A DNA stretch of 64,000 bases, from contig CBDAPX010000001.1 of the NCBI GenBank assembly GCA_965198725.1, positions 1,364,001 to 1,428,000 of the forward strand, read 5' to 3'. The stretch comes from CBDAPX01 sp965198725 (lineage in GTDB: Bacteria; Pseudomonadota; Alphaproteobacteria; Rhodobacterales; Rhodobacteraceae). The position numbers were made by a program, and so were the translations under genes. Of this stretch, positions 19,951-28,278 are shown piece after piece. A model generated the notes under the pieces. The model was not told where the DNA came from. It was given only the letters and a program-made list of their open reading frames with translations, and made no database searches. How positions within the stretch are numbered: the stretch's first letter is position 1; each line of letters opens with the position of its first letter.

Positions 19951-20087
19951 TCACGCCAACAAATCGAAATCCCGTCTTCCGATGCTATTGTTGATTGGTG
20001 ATTGCCCGTCGCCGTCCACCAGCGCCCAGATGACCTGGCCAGTGGGGCGGTAGATGAAGAAGGCTTCATCCAAAGAATCCGAACGCG
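19951..20087 (-). pseudogene. Remnant of a third RTX C-terminus
   Basis: Minus-strand codons SDSLDEAFFIYRPTGQVIW followed by ALVDGDGQSPINNSIGRRDFDLLA and stop. They match the last 45 residues of both RTX frames (VDEAFVIYRP...ALVDGDGQS...FDLLG/A). Homology stops abruptly near 20087. The upstream gene is gone; between here and the IS at 20312 (20088-20311) I see no gene. Confidence 0.82.
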
Positions 20088-20379
20088 TATGGGAACTCCT
20101 TACATTGTCAGGTCGGTTGGTTAATACGCGGATTACCTGTTCGATCTCTACGGCATTCACGATTTCAGTTTCCTGAAAACGATCGCTTAAAGTTGAATGA
20201 AGGGGAATTTGTTTTTTAAGCAAAATCACAATAGTGTGAGATTGAGAGAGGAAACAACTTGAGTTGTAATATGGGTGGCGACCCGATTGCAGAGATAACC
20301 GATTTAAGTTCTGACCTGCTCCCCGAAACTTCCCTCGTTCTGATGTAGAGTTTGCCCAACTTTTTGAAGGAGCAAACGA

Positions 20380-20643
20380 ATGCGAAAGAGCCGTTTCACC
20401 GAGGCACAAATCATTGGGATGATCAAAGAACAGGAAGCCGGGATGCCAACTGCGGAGGTATGCCGCAAGCACGGTCTCAGTCAGGGCACGTTCTACAAAT
20501 TCAAATCCAAGTACGGCGGCATGGAAGTTTCCGACGCGGCCAAGCTGAAAGCGCTTGAAGATGAAAACGCTAAGCTGAAGCGCCTTCTGGCGGATCAGAT
20601 TTTGGATAATGTTGTTCTGAAGGATCTGCTGGGAAAGAGCTGA
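20380..20643 (+). CDS. IS3-family transposase OrfA
   Basis: 87 residues, MRKSRFTEAQIIGMIKEQEAG..., preceded by GAAGGAGCAAACGA. It has an N-terminal helix-turn-helix (TAEVCRKHGLSQGTFYKFKSKYGG) and a C-terminal coiled coil (KALEDENAKLKRLLADQILDNVVLKDLL). The slippery heptamer GGGAAAG at 20631-20637 just before the stop would allow the -1 shift into orfB that makes the OrfAB transposase. Confidence 0.93.
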   Translation: MRKSRFTEAQIIGMIKEQEAGMPTAEVCRKHGLSQGTFYKFKSKYGGMEVSDAAKLKALEDENAKLKRLLADQILDNVVLKDLLGKS

Positions 20644-21539
20644 CGACATCAACAGACCGACGGAATGCGGCGCTCCGAGCGATGCGAGATCATGATATCT
20701 CACAGCGTCGGGCGTACAGGCTTGTTGGTGTCGACCCGAAGACTGTCCGGCGCGATCGTCCGCCCGACAATCCTGAAATCCGCAAAGAGATGAAGAAGAT
20801 CGCTGCCAAGCGGCGTCGGTTTGGCTACCGCCGGATCGGCGTGATGCTGGAGCGCCAAGGGTACGTCATGAACCACAAGAAGCTGTATCGGCTGTACACC
20901 GAGGAGAAGTTGGGCGTCAGGCGACGACGAGGTCGCAAGCGGGCGCGGGGCTCGCGGACGCCAATGCCAGAAGCTCTGAGACCGGGCGAGCGTTGGTCAC
21001 TCGACTTCCTGTCCGACACGTTCGGTGCATCTAGGCGGTTCCGCATCCTGGTGGTGAACGACGACTGCTGCCGTGAGAACCTATGCTTGGTTGCAGACAC
21101 ATCGATCTCAGGTGCAAGGGTGGCGCGAGAACTGGATGCGCTTATCAGGGTTTATGGCAAGCCCATCAGCATTGTCAGCGACAACGGGACAGAATTCAGC
21201 AGTTGTGCAATTCTGAAATGGGCGAACGACAACGATGTGGACTGGCATTTCATTGATCCGGGTAAACCCGAGCAGAATGCCTTCATCGAGTCCTTTAATG
21301 GCAGCCTGCGTGACAAGCTTCTGAACGAAGAAATGTTCGACAGCTTGGAAGATGCGCGGCGAAAACTGGCCCTCTGGCGATACGACTACAACAACGTCAG
21401 ACCGCCCTCGTCTCTCGGAAACCAAACGCCCGCAGAAGCGCGCCGGACGCTCGAGCAATATGAGGGCTCCACGCCCGGAGCGCTTGCCCAAACTGAAGAC
21501 GAGGAATATGAAAACAAGACCTGCAAACTCTCTTTATGA
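20640..21539 (+). CDS. IS3-family transposase OrfB
   Basis: The frame is entered by -1 frameshift (GKELTTSTDRRNAALRAMRDHD) or by restart at ATG 20682. It has an HTH_21-like region (IAAKRRRFGYRRIGVMLERQG) and an rve catalytic core with DDE residues in RWSLDFLSDTF, VSDNGTEFSS and the Glu of NAFIESFNGSLRDKLLNE. It is intact to FEYENKTCKLSL-type ending (EEYENKTCKLSL) and stop, so this IS copy may still be active. It inserts in the same orientation as the RTX giant frame. Confidence 0.92.
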   Translation: MTTSTDRRNAALRAMRDHDISQRRAYRLVGVDPKTVRRDRPPDNPEIRKEMKKIAAKRRRFGYRRIGVMLERQGYVMNHKKLYRLYTEEKLGVRRRRGRKRARGSRTPMPEALRPGERWSLDFLSDTFGASRRFRILVVNDDCCRENLCLVADTSISGARVARELDALIRVYGKPISIVSDNGTEFSSCAILKWANDNDVDWHFIDPGKPEQNAFIESFNGSLRDKLLNEEMFDSLEDARRKLALWRYDYNNVRPPSSLGNQTPAEARRTLEQYEGSTPGALAQTEDEEYENKTCKLSL

Positions 21540-21565
21540 ATGAGGGAGCCTCGGGGGGCAGGTCA

Positions 21566-22022
21566 GCTTTTCAATCGCGTCAGACTTCGGAACTCGCTGT
21601 GCAGTCCTTGCTGATGGCCATTTGGCGTCGAAAGCCCGGGCCTGGCTTGCTGATCCATTCTGATCAAGGCGCCCAGTTCACCAGCCGTGAATGGGCAGCC
21701 TTCCTGCGCGAACACAATCTGGAACATTCAATGAGCCATGGGGGCAATTGCCCCCCTCTCGGCAGATTGCTCCGCAATCGCCTGCCGGGCAGCGGACAAC
21801 GCTGTCGCCGAGAGCTTCTTTCAACTTCTGAAGCGGGAAAAGGTCAGACGCCGAAAATACTGGACACGCGAGGAAGCTCGGCGCGATGTCTTTGAGTACA
21901 TCGAGTTGTTCTATAACCCAAAACGTAAACACACGAAAAACGGCATGCTGTCGCCCGTTGACTTTGAAATCAGACAGCAGAAACCAAACAAGACAGGTGT
22001 CTAGGAAACTAGGGGCACCTCA
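21566..22022 (+). pseudogene. IS3-group transposase OrfB C-terminal remnant
   Basis: Begins abruptly at the right end of the IS: SFQSRQTSELAVQSLLMAIWRRK..LIHSDQGAQFTSREWAAF. It reaches the motif GNC at about 21748, is broken by a palindromic insertion, and continues in another frame DNAVAESFFQLLKREKV...YNPKRKHTKNGMLSPVDFE to TAG 22002. The sequence to 22022 ends CA like an IS end. Intact relatives read MSRRGNCHDNAVAESFF across the break. The 5' half of this element is missing. Confidence 0.85.
21740..21787. repeat. Palindromic insertion within the transposase remnant
   Basis: GGGGGCAATTGCCCCC (21740-21755) is a perfect palindrome. It is followed by a hairpin, CGGCAGATTGC (21760-21770), loop TCC, GCAATCGCCTGCCG (21774-21787), with a two-base bulge. 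About 42 bp from here have no counterpart in intact transposases and shift the frame. Confidence 0.7.
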
Positions 22023-22049
22023 GTCTGTCTAAAGTCCGGCGGTAAAAAA

Positions 22050-22195
22050 GTTTCTTCCGTCACATCAATCTGGCGCAGCGTACCCATACAAGGCATGCCA
22101 TGCCCGATCAGAACCTTAACCTACATTAACTGCGTAATGATCTCTTCGAGCTTAGGGCGCTTGCTGCCATCTGCTTCATCCGTTTTCCTAAACAT
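22050..22195 (-). pseudogene. IS3-family orfA remnant
   Basis: Minus strand: MFRKTDEADGSKRPKLEEIITQLM, stop, then in the same frame VKVLIGHGMPCMGTLRQIDVTEETF. This follows the OrfA pattern xPEEIIxxLRxxEVLxGQGxSxxEALRQIGVTExTYYRW. A stop codon and lost 3' end make it dead. The rest of 22023-22378 shows no gene. Confidence 0.7.
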
Positions 22196-22378
22196 AGTGT
22201 AGTACAACCTTCGCAGGTGAATGCTAAACGGGGTATCAATGATTTTGCGATTAAAAAGCGCTCTGCGGAAACGCGTGCAATAGCGCTTTCGCGCTATCTG
22301 TACTTCCGCCTGCAAGTTGGATCGCTGCGATGGACATTATTCGTGGCGATTTCTTGCCACAACGGTTATGCGATCCAC

Positions 22379-23491
22379 ATGCTTGCCAATAACGTATATT
22401 CCGTATTCCTCGTTTCAACGCCTGGGCTTGAATCGACACTTTGTGCTGGGATGAACCAACTTGGATATCTAAAACCGCGCGTGACGCCCGGTGGGGTGAG
22501 TTTCGAAGGTGGCTGGCCCGACATCTGGCGCGCTAATCTGGAATTGCGCGGGGCCGTTCGCGTTTTGGTTCGGATTGCCGAGTTTCGGGCCATGCATTTG
22601 GCGCAGTTGGACAAACGCGCCCGAAAGGTGGACTGGCTGAACGTTTTGCGCCCCGATCTCCCCGTCAAGGTCGAAGCGACATGCCGCAAATCGCGGATTT
22701 ACCACGCAGGTGCGGCAGCACAGAGGGTACAGACCGCCCTGACGGATGGCGCGGGTATTCCCGTAAACGAACAAGCGGCGCAAACTGTGCGGGTTCGGAT
22801 CGAGGATGACCTCTGTACGATCAGCATCGATACCACCGGTGAGCCGCTCTATAAACGCGGGCACAAAACTGCCGTGGGCAAAGCGCCCATACGCGAAAAA
22901 CTAGCCGCGATGTTCCTGCGCGAGGCCGGGTTCACCGGCGCGGAACCGGTCGTTGATCCGATGTGCGGTTCTGGCACCTTGGTGATCGAGGCGGCGGAGA
23001 TTGCGATGGGCCTGCAACCGGGTCGGTCGCGTCATTTCGCGTTTGAGCAACTCGCCAGCTTCGACAAACGGGCATTCGATGCGTTGCGATCAGATCGGAT
23101 GGACGACGTGCCGTTTACGTTTCATGGATCAGATCGCGATGCCGGGGCGGTCAAAATGGCCACAGACAACGTTGTCCGGGCGGGGCTTGAGGACCATGTG
23201 CGGATCAGCCAAAGCGCGGTCAGCGACTTGACGCCGCCCGACGGACCAACCGGGCTGGTCATTTCGAACCCACCTTACGGTGCCCGTATCGGGAACAAGA
23301 AACTGCTGTATGCGGTTTACGGGGCTTTCGGAAAAACGTTGAAAGAACGGTTCAGCGGCTGGCGCGCGGCGATCATCACCAGCGATGGTGCCTTGGCCAA
23401 GGCCACCGGCCTGCCCGATCTTCAAGCGGGCCCGCCGATCCCGCATGGCGGATTAAAGGTCCGCCTTTACCGCTCTGGCCGGCTGCCTTGA
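22379..23491 (+). CDS. THUMP-domain class I SAM-dependent RNA methyltransferase
   Basis: 370 residues from ATG 22379 (MLANNVYSVFLVSTPGLES). The frame is open further upstream, but the usual family N-terminus matches here. A THUMP-type RNA-binding region spans about residues 15-150 (AMHLAQLDKRARKVDW, CRKSRIYHAGAAAQRV). A Rossmann methyltransferase domain shows motif I DPMCGSGTLVIEAAEIA and motif IV NPPYG (VISNPPYGARIG), the signature of N2-guanine/N6-adenine methylation as in RlmL/RlmK-type rRNA methyltransferases. It is the first intact chromosomal gene after the accessory region. The exact rRNA or tRNA target is not determinable. The start is not backed by a strong SD sequence. Confidence 0.88.
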   Translation: MLANNVYSVFLVSTPGLESTLCAGMNQLGYLKPRVTPGGVSFEGGWPDIWRANLELRGAVRVLVRIAEFRAMHLAQLDKRARKVDWLNVLRPDLPVKVEATCRKSRIYHAGAAAQRVQTALTDGAGIPVNEQAAQTVRVRIEDDLCTISIDTTGEPLYKRGHKTAVGKAPIREKLAAMFLREAGFTGAEPVVDPMCGSGTLVIEAAEIAMGLQPGRSRHFAFEQLASFDKRAFDALRSDRMDDVPFTFHGSDRDAGAVKMATDNVVRAGLEDHVRISQSAVSDLTPPDGPTGLVISNPPYGARIGNKKLLYAVYGAFGKTLKERFSGWRAAIITSDGALAKATGLPDLQAGPPIPHGGLKVRLYRSGRLP

Positions 23492-23664
23492 GTGTATGCC
23501 GCTCTATCGGCGCCTAAGTTTTGTGCAAACGTCTTTCATTCGTCTGACAATTAAGCACGCAGTTCTGCATTTGCGGTGACTGCCCCGGCGAAGGGGCGGC
23601 GATGGTTCTCGGCTTGGCCTAAGACACGGTGTCCGAACCTGAAGTGTCGTTAGTTTCCAACATC

Positions 23665-24249
23665 ATGCAAAACACGCTTTCCATTGTCATTGTCGAAAAG
23701 GACAGAGACCGTGCGCTGTTGATTATCGACAGCCTGCGCGCCTCTGGTCCGCATGATATCAACGTCATCGCCGAAGAAACCGGCCGTGCGCGCAAGATCA
23801 AAGAGCGCAACCCGGGCATCGTGTTGGTCGATATGGCCAGCCCGTCCCGCGATATGTTGGAAGAATTGACCGTCGCCTCTGACCCGATGGAACGGCCCGT
23901 GGCAATGTTTGTCGATCAAAGCGACGATGGCATGACCAAGGCCGCCATTGAGGCGGGCGTTTCGGCTTATGTCGTCGACGGCCTGCGCCCGGACCGGATC
24001 AAACCGATCATCGACGCGGCAATTACTCGTTTTCATATGTTCCAACAGATGCGCGCCGAGCTGGAAGCCACCAAGCGCGCCTTGGAAGAACGCAAGGTGA
24101 TCGACCGCGCAAAAGGTATCCTCATGAAGGCTAAAGGGATTGACGAGGCGGCGGCCTATGATCTGCTGCGCAAAGCCGCGATGGGCCAAGGCCGCAAAGT
24201 TGCTGAAGTTGCCGAGGCAATCGTGACGACGGCGGGGTTGTTGTCATGA
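23665..24249 (+). CDS. nasT: ANTAR-domain antiterminator NasT
   Basis: 194 residues from ATG 23665 (MQNTLSIVIVEKDRDRALL); a GTG at 23629 in the same frame is an alternative. A receiver-like N-terminal domain (VLVDMASPSRDM at the place of the phosphoacceptor) precedes a C-terminal ANTAR RNA-binding domain (ALEERKVIDRAKGILMKAKG, EAAAYDLLRKAAM). NasT binds hairpins in the leader of nitrate assimilation mRNAs and prevents termination; NasS holds it inactive without nitrate or nitrite. Its stop overlaps the nasS start (ATGA), and a fitting leader lies ahead of nrtA. Confidence 0.92.
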   Translation: MQNTLSIVIVEKDRDRALLIIDSLRASGPHDINVIAEETGRARKIKERNPGIVLVDMASPSRDMLEELTVASDPMERPVAMFVDQSDDGMTKAAIEAGVSAYVVDGLRPDRIKPIIDAAITRFHMFQQMRAELEATKRALEERKVIDRAKGILMKAKGIDEAAAYDLLRKAAMGQGRKVAEVAEAIVTTAGLLS

Positions 24250-25424
24250 GCCTGATCGAGATTAAAACCGGTTTTATCCCACTTGTTGATGCAGCTCCGT
24301 TGATCGTCGCCCAAGAGATCGGCTTTGCCGAAGAGGAAGGCTTGGCTCTCGCGCTCACAAAGGCCCCCAGCTGGTCAACGCTGAGAGACCTTGTCGCTGT
24401 GCAACAAATCGATGCCGCGCATATGTTGTCGCCCGTACCCGTTGCGGCGGCGCTGGGATTGGGCGGGGTTGCGGTGCGTCTCAATGCTCTGTGTGTCCTG
24501 TCCGTGAACGGCAATGTCATCGGGGTCAGCCGGGCGTTGTCGGCCCAGATGCGGGCCGCAGGGCATAAGTTTGACTTTGCTGATGCAACAGGCGCCGGCG
24601 ATGCCCTGATCGCGACGGTCGCCGACCGTTTGCGCATCGGTGTGCCCTTCCCGTTCTCGATGCATGCAGAGCTTTTGTACTATTGGTTGGGCGCGTTGGG
24701 CCTGCAAACGCCCCAAGGGTTGGATGTCCGTACCGTACCACCGCCGCTGATGGCGGATGCCATGGCTGCGGGCGAAATTGATGCCTTTTGCGTCGGAGAA
24801 CCATGGGGTTCGATCACCGTGGAAAACGGCGTTGGTGACCTCCTTTTGCCGGGGCGGTCCATTTGGGCCAGTGCACCTGAGAAAGTCTTGGCCGTCCGCG
24901 AAAGCTGGGTCGAAGAGCATCGGGACCGGGCGGAACGTCTGATCCGGGCCGTGTGGCGGGCAGGCCGTTGGTTGTCGCAGCCGGGCAATCGATCGACCGC
25001 AGCAGAAATCCTGTCGCGCAAACCCTATCTGAATGTCGCCGCAGAGATCATTGACCGGTCGCTGAGCGGCCATCTGGTCATCTCCACACATGGCGAACAA
25101 CGCCAATGCGAGGGATTTGTCGGGTTTCATGGCGGTGCCGTTGGCTTCCCATGGCGCAGTCAGGCGGGATGGATTGGTCATCGCCTTGCAGCACGCACAG
25201 GACTGGACCGCGCCGTGGCACATAAAACCGCATCCGCTGTGTTCAGAACCGATATCTACCGTCAGGCTTTGTCACGTATGCATGTCGATTTGCCCGGCGC
25301 GTCGGAAAAAGTCGAAGGCTCCACCACCGCACCAACCGAAGTTGCGTCGGCATCCGGCACCCTGATTCTCGCCCCCGATCAGTTTTTTGATGGCCGCGTT
25401 TTTGATCCTGTTACAAAACAGTGA
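24246..25424 (+). CDS. nasS: Nitrate/nitrite sensor NasS
   Basis: 392 residues with no signal peptide, so cytoplasmic. It is a homologue of NrtA-type binding proteins (IKTGFIPLVDAAPLIVAQEIGFAEEEGL; FCVGEPWGSITVENGVG). In nasTS systems this soluble binding-protein homologue senses nitrate or nitrite and releases NasT. The ATGA overlap with nasT implies balanced co-translation of the pair. Compared with NrtA downstream it lacks the leader peptide, which supports a sensor rather than transport role. Confidence 0.9.
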   Translation: MSLIEIKTGFIPLVDAAPLIVAQEIGFAEEEGLALALTKAPSWSTLRDLVAVQQIDAAHMLSPVPVAAALGLGGVAVRLNALCVLSVNGNVIGVSRALSAQMRAAGHKFDFADATGAGDALIATVADRLRIGVPFPFSMHAELLYYWLGALGLQTPQGLDVRTVPPPLMADAMAAGEIDAFCVGEPWGSITVENGVGDLLLPGRSIWASAPEKVLAVRESWVEEHRDRAERLIRAVWRAGRWLSQPGNRSTAAEILSRKPYLNVAAEIIDRSLSGHLVISTHGEQRQCEGFVGFHGGAVGFPWRSQAGWIGHRLAARTGLDRAVAHKTASAVFRTDIYRQALSRMHVDLPGASEKVEGSTTAPTEVASASGTLILAPDQFFDGRVFDPVTKQ

Positions 25425-25699
25425 TCATTTATTGTGCAGACGCAGCAAAAGAGCGCCACTAAACTGCCGTGTCTACTTTCTCAGGCCGGATTTCATTTGC
25501 GCGTCCAGGGAAGCATGCGCAGTTTGGTTCCAATATCGGAACAATGGCGTTCCACAAAAACTGCCCCTCATCGTTGTTGGGTCTCTGAGCGAAGCTGCTC
25601 GAACTGGTATGGCACACCCTCCCTGTGTCCAGCCGGCTCGGGCAGCTTTTTTTGTTTTTTGTGCTGCGATGAACCGCAGAACCGAAAGAAGGAAGCGAA
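25425..25699 (+). promoter_or_regulatory. nrtA leader with NasT-type attenuator
   Basis: A 275-nt leader between nasS and nrtA. Two hexaloop hairpins are visible: GTTCC-AATATC-GGAAC (25527-25542) and GAGC-GAAGCT-GCTC (25587-25600). The second shares GCTC with the 5' arm of a terminator that ends in T7-G-T6, so the two folds exclude each other. This is the layout of ANTAR-controlled attenuators. The loops do not both match the published A1/G4 preference, so the exact hairpin register is uncertain. Confidence 0.65.
25594..25660 (+). terminator. Intrinsic terminator in the nrtA leader
   Basis: GCTGCTCGA..CTGG (25594-25607) pairs imperfectly with CCAGCCGGCTCGGGCAGC (25629-25646), with an inner ACAC/GTGT helix. 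TTTTTTTGTTTTTT follows at 25647-25660. It lies 40 bp before nrtA, where antitermination by NasT would act. Confidence 0.72.
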
Positions 25700-27067
25700 A
25701 TGAAACGTACAATTGCCACCCTTTTGGCCAGCACCCTGCTTGCTGCCCCGGCCTTTGCCGAATTTCTGGATGTTGAAAAAGATGAGCTGAAATTCGGGTT
25801 CATCAAACTGACAGATATGGCGCCTTTGGCGGTTGCTTATGAGAATGGGTATTTCGAGGATGAAGGCCTGTTCGTCACACTCGAAGCGCAAGCCAACTGG
25901 AAAGTTCTGCTGGACGGCGTGATCGACGGCCAATTGGATGGTGCGCATATGCTGGCCGGTCAGCCTTTGGCGGCGACCATCGGTTTTGGCACCGAGGCGC
26001 ATATCATCACGCCGTTTTCGATGGATTTGAACGGCAACGGCATCACCGTTTCCAACGAAGTCTGGGACATGATGCGTCCGCACATCCCGTCGATGGATGA
26101 TGGTCGCCCCCAGCACCCGATCAGCGCCGCGGCTCTGAAGCCGGTTGTTGAACAGTTCAACGACGAAGGCAAACCGTTTAACATGGGCATGGTTTTCCCG
26201 GTTTCGACCCACAACTACGAACTGCGTTACTGGCTGGCCGCCGGTGGTCTGGAACCCGGTTTCTACAGCCCGGAAAACATCACCGGTCAGATCGGCGCGG
26301 ATGTTCTGTTGTCTGTGACACCTCCGCCGCAAATGCCTGCAACACTCGAAGCCGGCACGATCCACGGCTATTGTGTGGGTGAGCCTTGGAACCAGCAAGC
26401 TGTGTTCAAAGGCATCGGTGTTCCGGTGATCACCGATTACGAACTGTGGAAAAACAACCCTGAAAAAGTGTTCGGCATCACCGCAGAGTTTGCCGAAGAG
26501 TACCCGAACACCAAGCTGGCCATCGTCAAGGCTTTGATCCGTGCAGCAATCTGGCTTGATGAAAACGACAACGCCAACCGTCCTGAAGCGGTCGAGATCC
26601 TGTCGCGTTCCGAATACGTGGGTGCGGATTACGAAGTGATCGCGAACTCGATGACCGGGACCTTCGAATACGAAAAGGGCGACAAACGCGACGTTCCTGA
26701 TTTCAACGTGTTCTTCCGTTACAACGCGACTTATCCGTTCTACTCGGACGCCATCTGGTACCTGACACAGATGCGCCGTTGGGGCCAGATTGCTGAATAC
26801 AAGCCTGACAGCTGGTATGATGAAGTGGCCAAGTCGGTTTACAAGCCCGAGATCTACCTCGAAGCCGCACGCCTGGTTGTCGAAGATGGCTATGCGGACG
26901 AGGCAGACTTCCCTTGGGATAGCGATGGCTACAAAGCCGCAACACCATCCGAAGATATCATTGACGGTATCCCTTATGACGGTCGTACCCCCAATGCTTA
27001 CCTCGAAAGCCTTCCGATCGGCTTGAAGGGTCAGCAGGTCGTCGTCGGTAACGAAGTCCAAGGCTAA
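25700..27067 (+). CDS. nrtA: Nitrate ABC transporter substrate-binding protein NrtA
   Basis: 455 residues; start ATG with GAAGGAAGCGAA upstream. It has a Sec signal peptide (MKRTIATLLASTLLAAPAFA, cleavage likely after AFA). The mature part is a NrtA/CmpA-type bilobed binding protein (LKFGFIKLTDMAPLAVAYENGYFEDEGL, DGAHMLAGQPLAATIGF, HGYCVGEPWNQQAVFKG). It captures nitrate, possibly nitrite, in the periplasm for NrtB and the fused ATPase. It is expected to be under NasT antitermination. A REP-like hairpin follows the stop. Confidence 0.93.
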   Translation: MKRTIATLLASTLLAAPAFAEFLDVEKDELKFGFIKLTDMAPLAVAYENGYFEDEGLFVTLEAQANWKVLLDGVIDGQLDGAHMLAGQPLAATIGFGTEAHIITPFSMDLNGNGITVSNEVWDMMRPHIPSMDDGRPQHPISAAALKPVVEQFNDEGKPFNMGMVFPVSTHNYELRYWLAAGGLEPGFYSPENITGQIGADVLLSVTPPPQMPATLEAGTIHGYCVGEPWNQQAVFKGIGVPVITDYELWKNNPEKVFGITAEFAEEYPNTKLAIVKALIRAAIWLDENDNANRPEAVEILSRSEYVGADYEVIANSMTGTFEYEKGDKRDVPDFNVFFRYNATYPFYSDAIWYLTQMRRWGQIAEYKPDSWYDEVAKSVYKPEIYLEAARLVVEDGYADEADFPWDSDGYKAATPSEDIIDGIPYDGRTPNAYLESLPIGLKGQQVVVGNEVQG

Positions 27068-27074
27068 CACCTCT

Positions 27075-27098
27075 GGTCCCGGCGATCATGCCGGGACC
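27075..27098 (+). other. Intercistronic hairpin nrtA-nrtB
   Basis: GGTCCCGGC-GATCAT-GCCGGGACC is a perfect 9-bp stem with no T run. It probably protects the nrtA message from 3' decay so that the binding protein is made in excess. Confidence 0.7.
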
Positions 27099-27191
27099 CG
27101 TTCCAGCCATTGATGGGATGGCGGGCGGGGCGATGTTCAACCGGAACGAGCGCCGTCCCCATTCCAAACACTCAACGCAAAGACAGGTTCC

Positions 27192-28274
27192 ATGACAACC
27201 GTCGATCCCGAATTCGCAGAAGAAGAGGCGCGCGAGGCGCGCAAAGCCCGTACATTTGCCCGGATCAATAAGGCCGACGCCTGGTTCCAGGTCCTCGGCC
27301 TCAGCTGGGTAACCCCCGTTTTGAAAGCCGCCGCCGGGGACAACCCGCAGGCGCAAATGAAAGAAATCTGGCGCCTTTTGGGTGTCCCGCTCTTGGCAAT
27401 TGCGGCCTTTTTGTTCCTGTGGGCCACGCTGGCTCCGCAGGTTCAGACATCGCTGGGCGCGATCCCGGGACCGGCACAGGTCTGGGAACAGGTGGGTAAC
27501 CTGAACGAAGACGCCAAACGCGAGCGCGAAAAAGAAGCTGCGTTTTACGAACGCCAGGAAGACCGCAACGCGAAACTTATCGAGCAGGGCAACGAAGACC
27601 GCGTTAAGTGGCGCACCTATACCGGCCAGCCGACCTATTACGACCAAATCTGGACCTCGATCAAAACCGTTTTCTTCGGCTTTTTGATTGCAACCGTTGT
27701 GGCCGTACCTCTGGGCATCATGGCGGGACTGTCGGCCACCGCAAACGCTGCGCTGAACCCGCTGATCCAGATCTTCAAACCGGTATCGCCACTGGCATGG
27801 TTGCCGATCGTGACAATGGTCGTCTCGGCGACCTACACCAACCCGGATGGCTGGTTCGCAAAATCCTTCCTGATTTCCGCGATCACTGTGACGCTCTGTT
27901 CGCTTTGGCCGACCCTGATCAACACAGCCTTGGGCGTCAGCTCGATCGACAAGGACCTTGTGAACGTCTCCAAGGTTCTGAAAATGAACACATATACCAA
28001 GATCACAAAGCTGGTTTTGCCATCGGCTCTGCCCCTGATCTTCACCGGTCTGCGTTTGTCGCTGGGCGTGGGTTGGATGGTTCTGATCGCCGCTGAAATG
28101 CTGGCTCAGAACCCGGGCCTCGGCAAATTCGTCTGGGACGAATTCCAGAACGGATCGAGCCAATCGCTGGCCAAGATCATGGTTGCGGTTCTGACCATCG
28201 GGATCATCGGCTTCCTGCTCGACCGGATGATGTACGCGATCCAGTCCCTGTTCACCTTCACGAACAACCGGTGA
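27192..28274 (+). CDS. nrtB: Nitrate ABC transporter permease NrtB
   Basis: 360 residues. A charged cytoplasmic N-terminus of about 60 residues is followed by a first membrane helix (LLAIAAFLFLWATLAP). A long soluble insert (about residues 80-145, rich in Glu/Lys) precedes a standard BPD_transp_1 domain (VFFGFLIATVVAVPLGIMAG, LAWLPIVTMVVSA). The coupling EAA-type loop is near SKVLKMNTYTKITKLVLPSALPLIFTGLR. It pairs with NrtA and the fused ATPase encoded 4 bp downstream. The long inserted segment is usual in this subfamily. Confidence 0.92.
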   Translation: MTTVDPEFAEEEAREARKARTFARINKADAWFQVLGLSWVTPVLKAAAGDNPQAQMKEIWRLLGVPLLAIAAFLFLWATLAPQVQTSLGAIPGPAQVWEQVGNLNEDAKREREKEAAFYERQEDRNAKLIEQGNEDRVKWRTYTGQPTYYDQIWTSIKTVFFGFLIATVVAVPLGIMAGLSATANAALNPLIQIFKPVSPLAWLPIVTMVVSATYTNPDGWFAKSFLISAITVTLCSLWPTLINTALGVSSIDKDLVNVSKVLKMNTYTKITKLVLPSALPLIFTGLRLSLGVGWMVLIAAEMLAQNPGLGKFVWDEFQNGSSQSLAKIMVAVLTIGIIGFLLDRMMYAIQSLFTFTNNR

Positions 28275-28278
28275 TGCC

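Larger units (their letters stand above)
20312..21565 (+). mobile_element. IS3-family insertion sequence, 1254 bp
   Basis: Terminal inverted repeats begin TGACCTGC(T/C)CCCCGA: left 20312-20340, right about 21538-21565 read on the minus strand. orfA and orfB lie inside. The flanks differ (TTC before, GCT after), so there is no target duplication. The right flank is the middle of another transposase gene and the left flank is RTX remnant DNA. Together these point to a deletion or recombination through the element. Confidence 0.92.

Noticed and set aside
2699..22022. Accessory region as an integrative island inserted at tRNA-Arg
   Set aside because: No integrase gene, and no copy of the tRNA 3' end (GGTTCGAATCCTCCTCGG) was found at the right boundary. 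The regulator pair next to the tRNA looks like ordinary chromosome.
22217..22378. N-terminal extension of the THUMP methyltransferase
   Set aside because: The frame is open but the sequence is unlike family N-termini, and it lies in IS remnant DNA.
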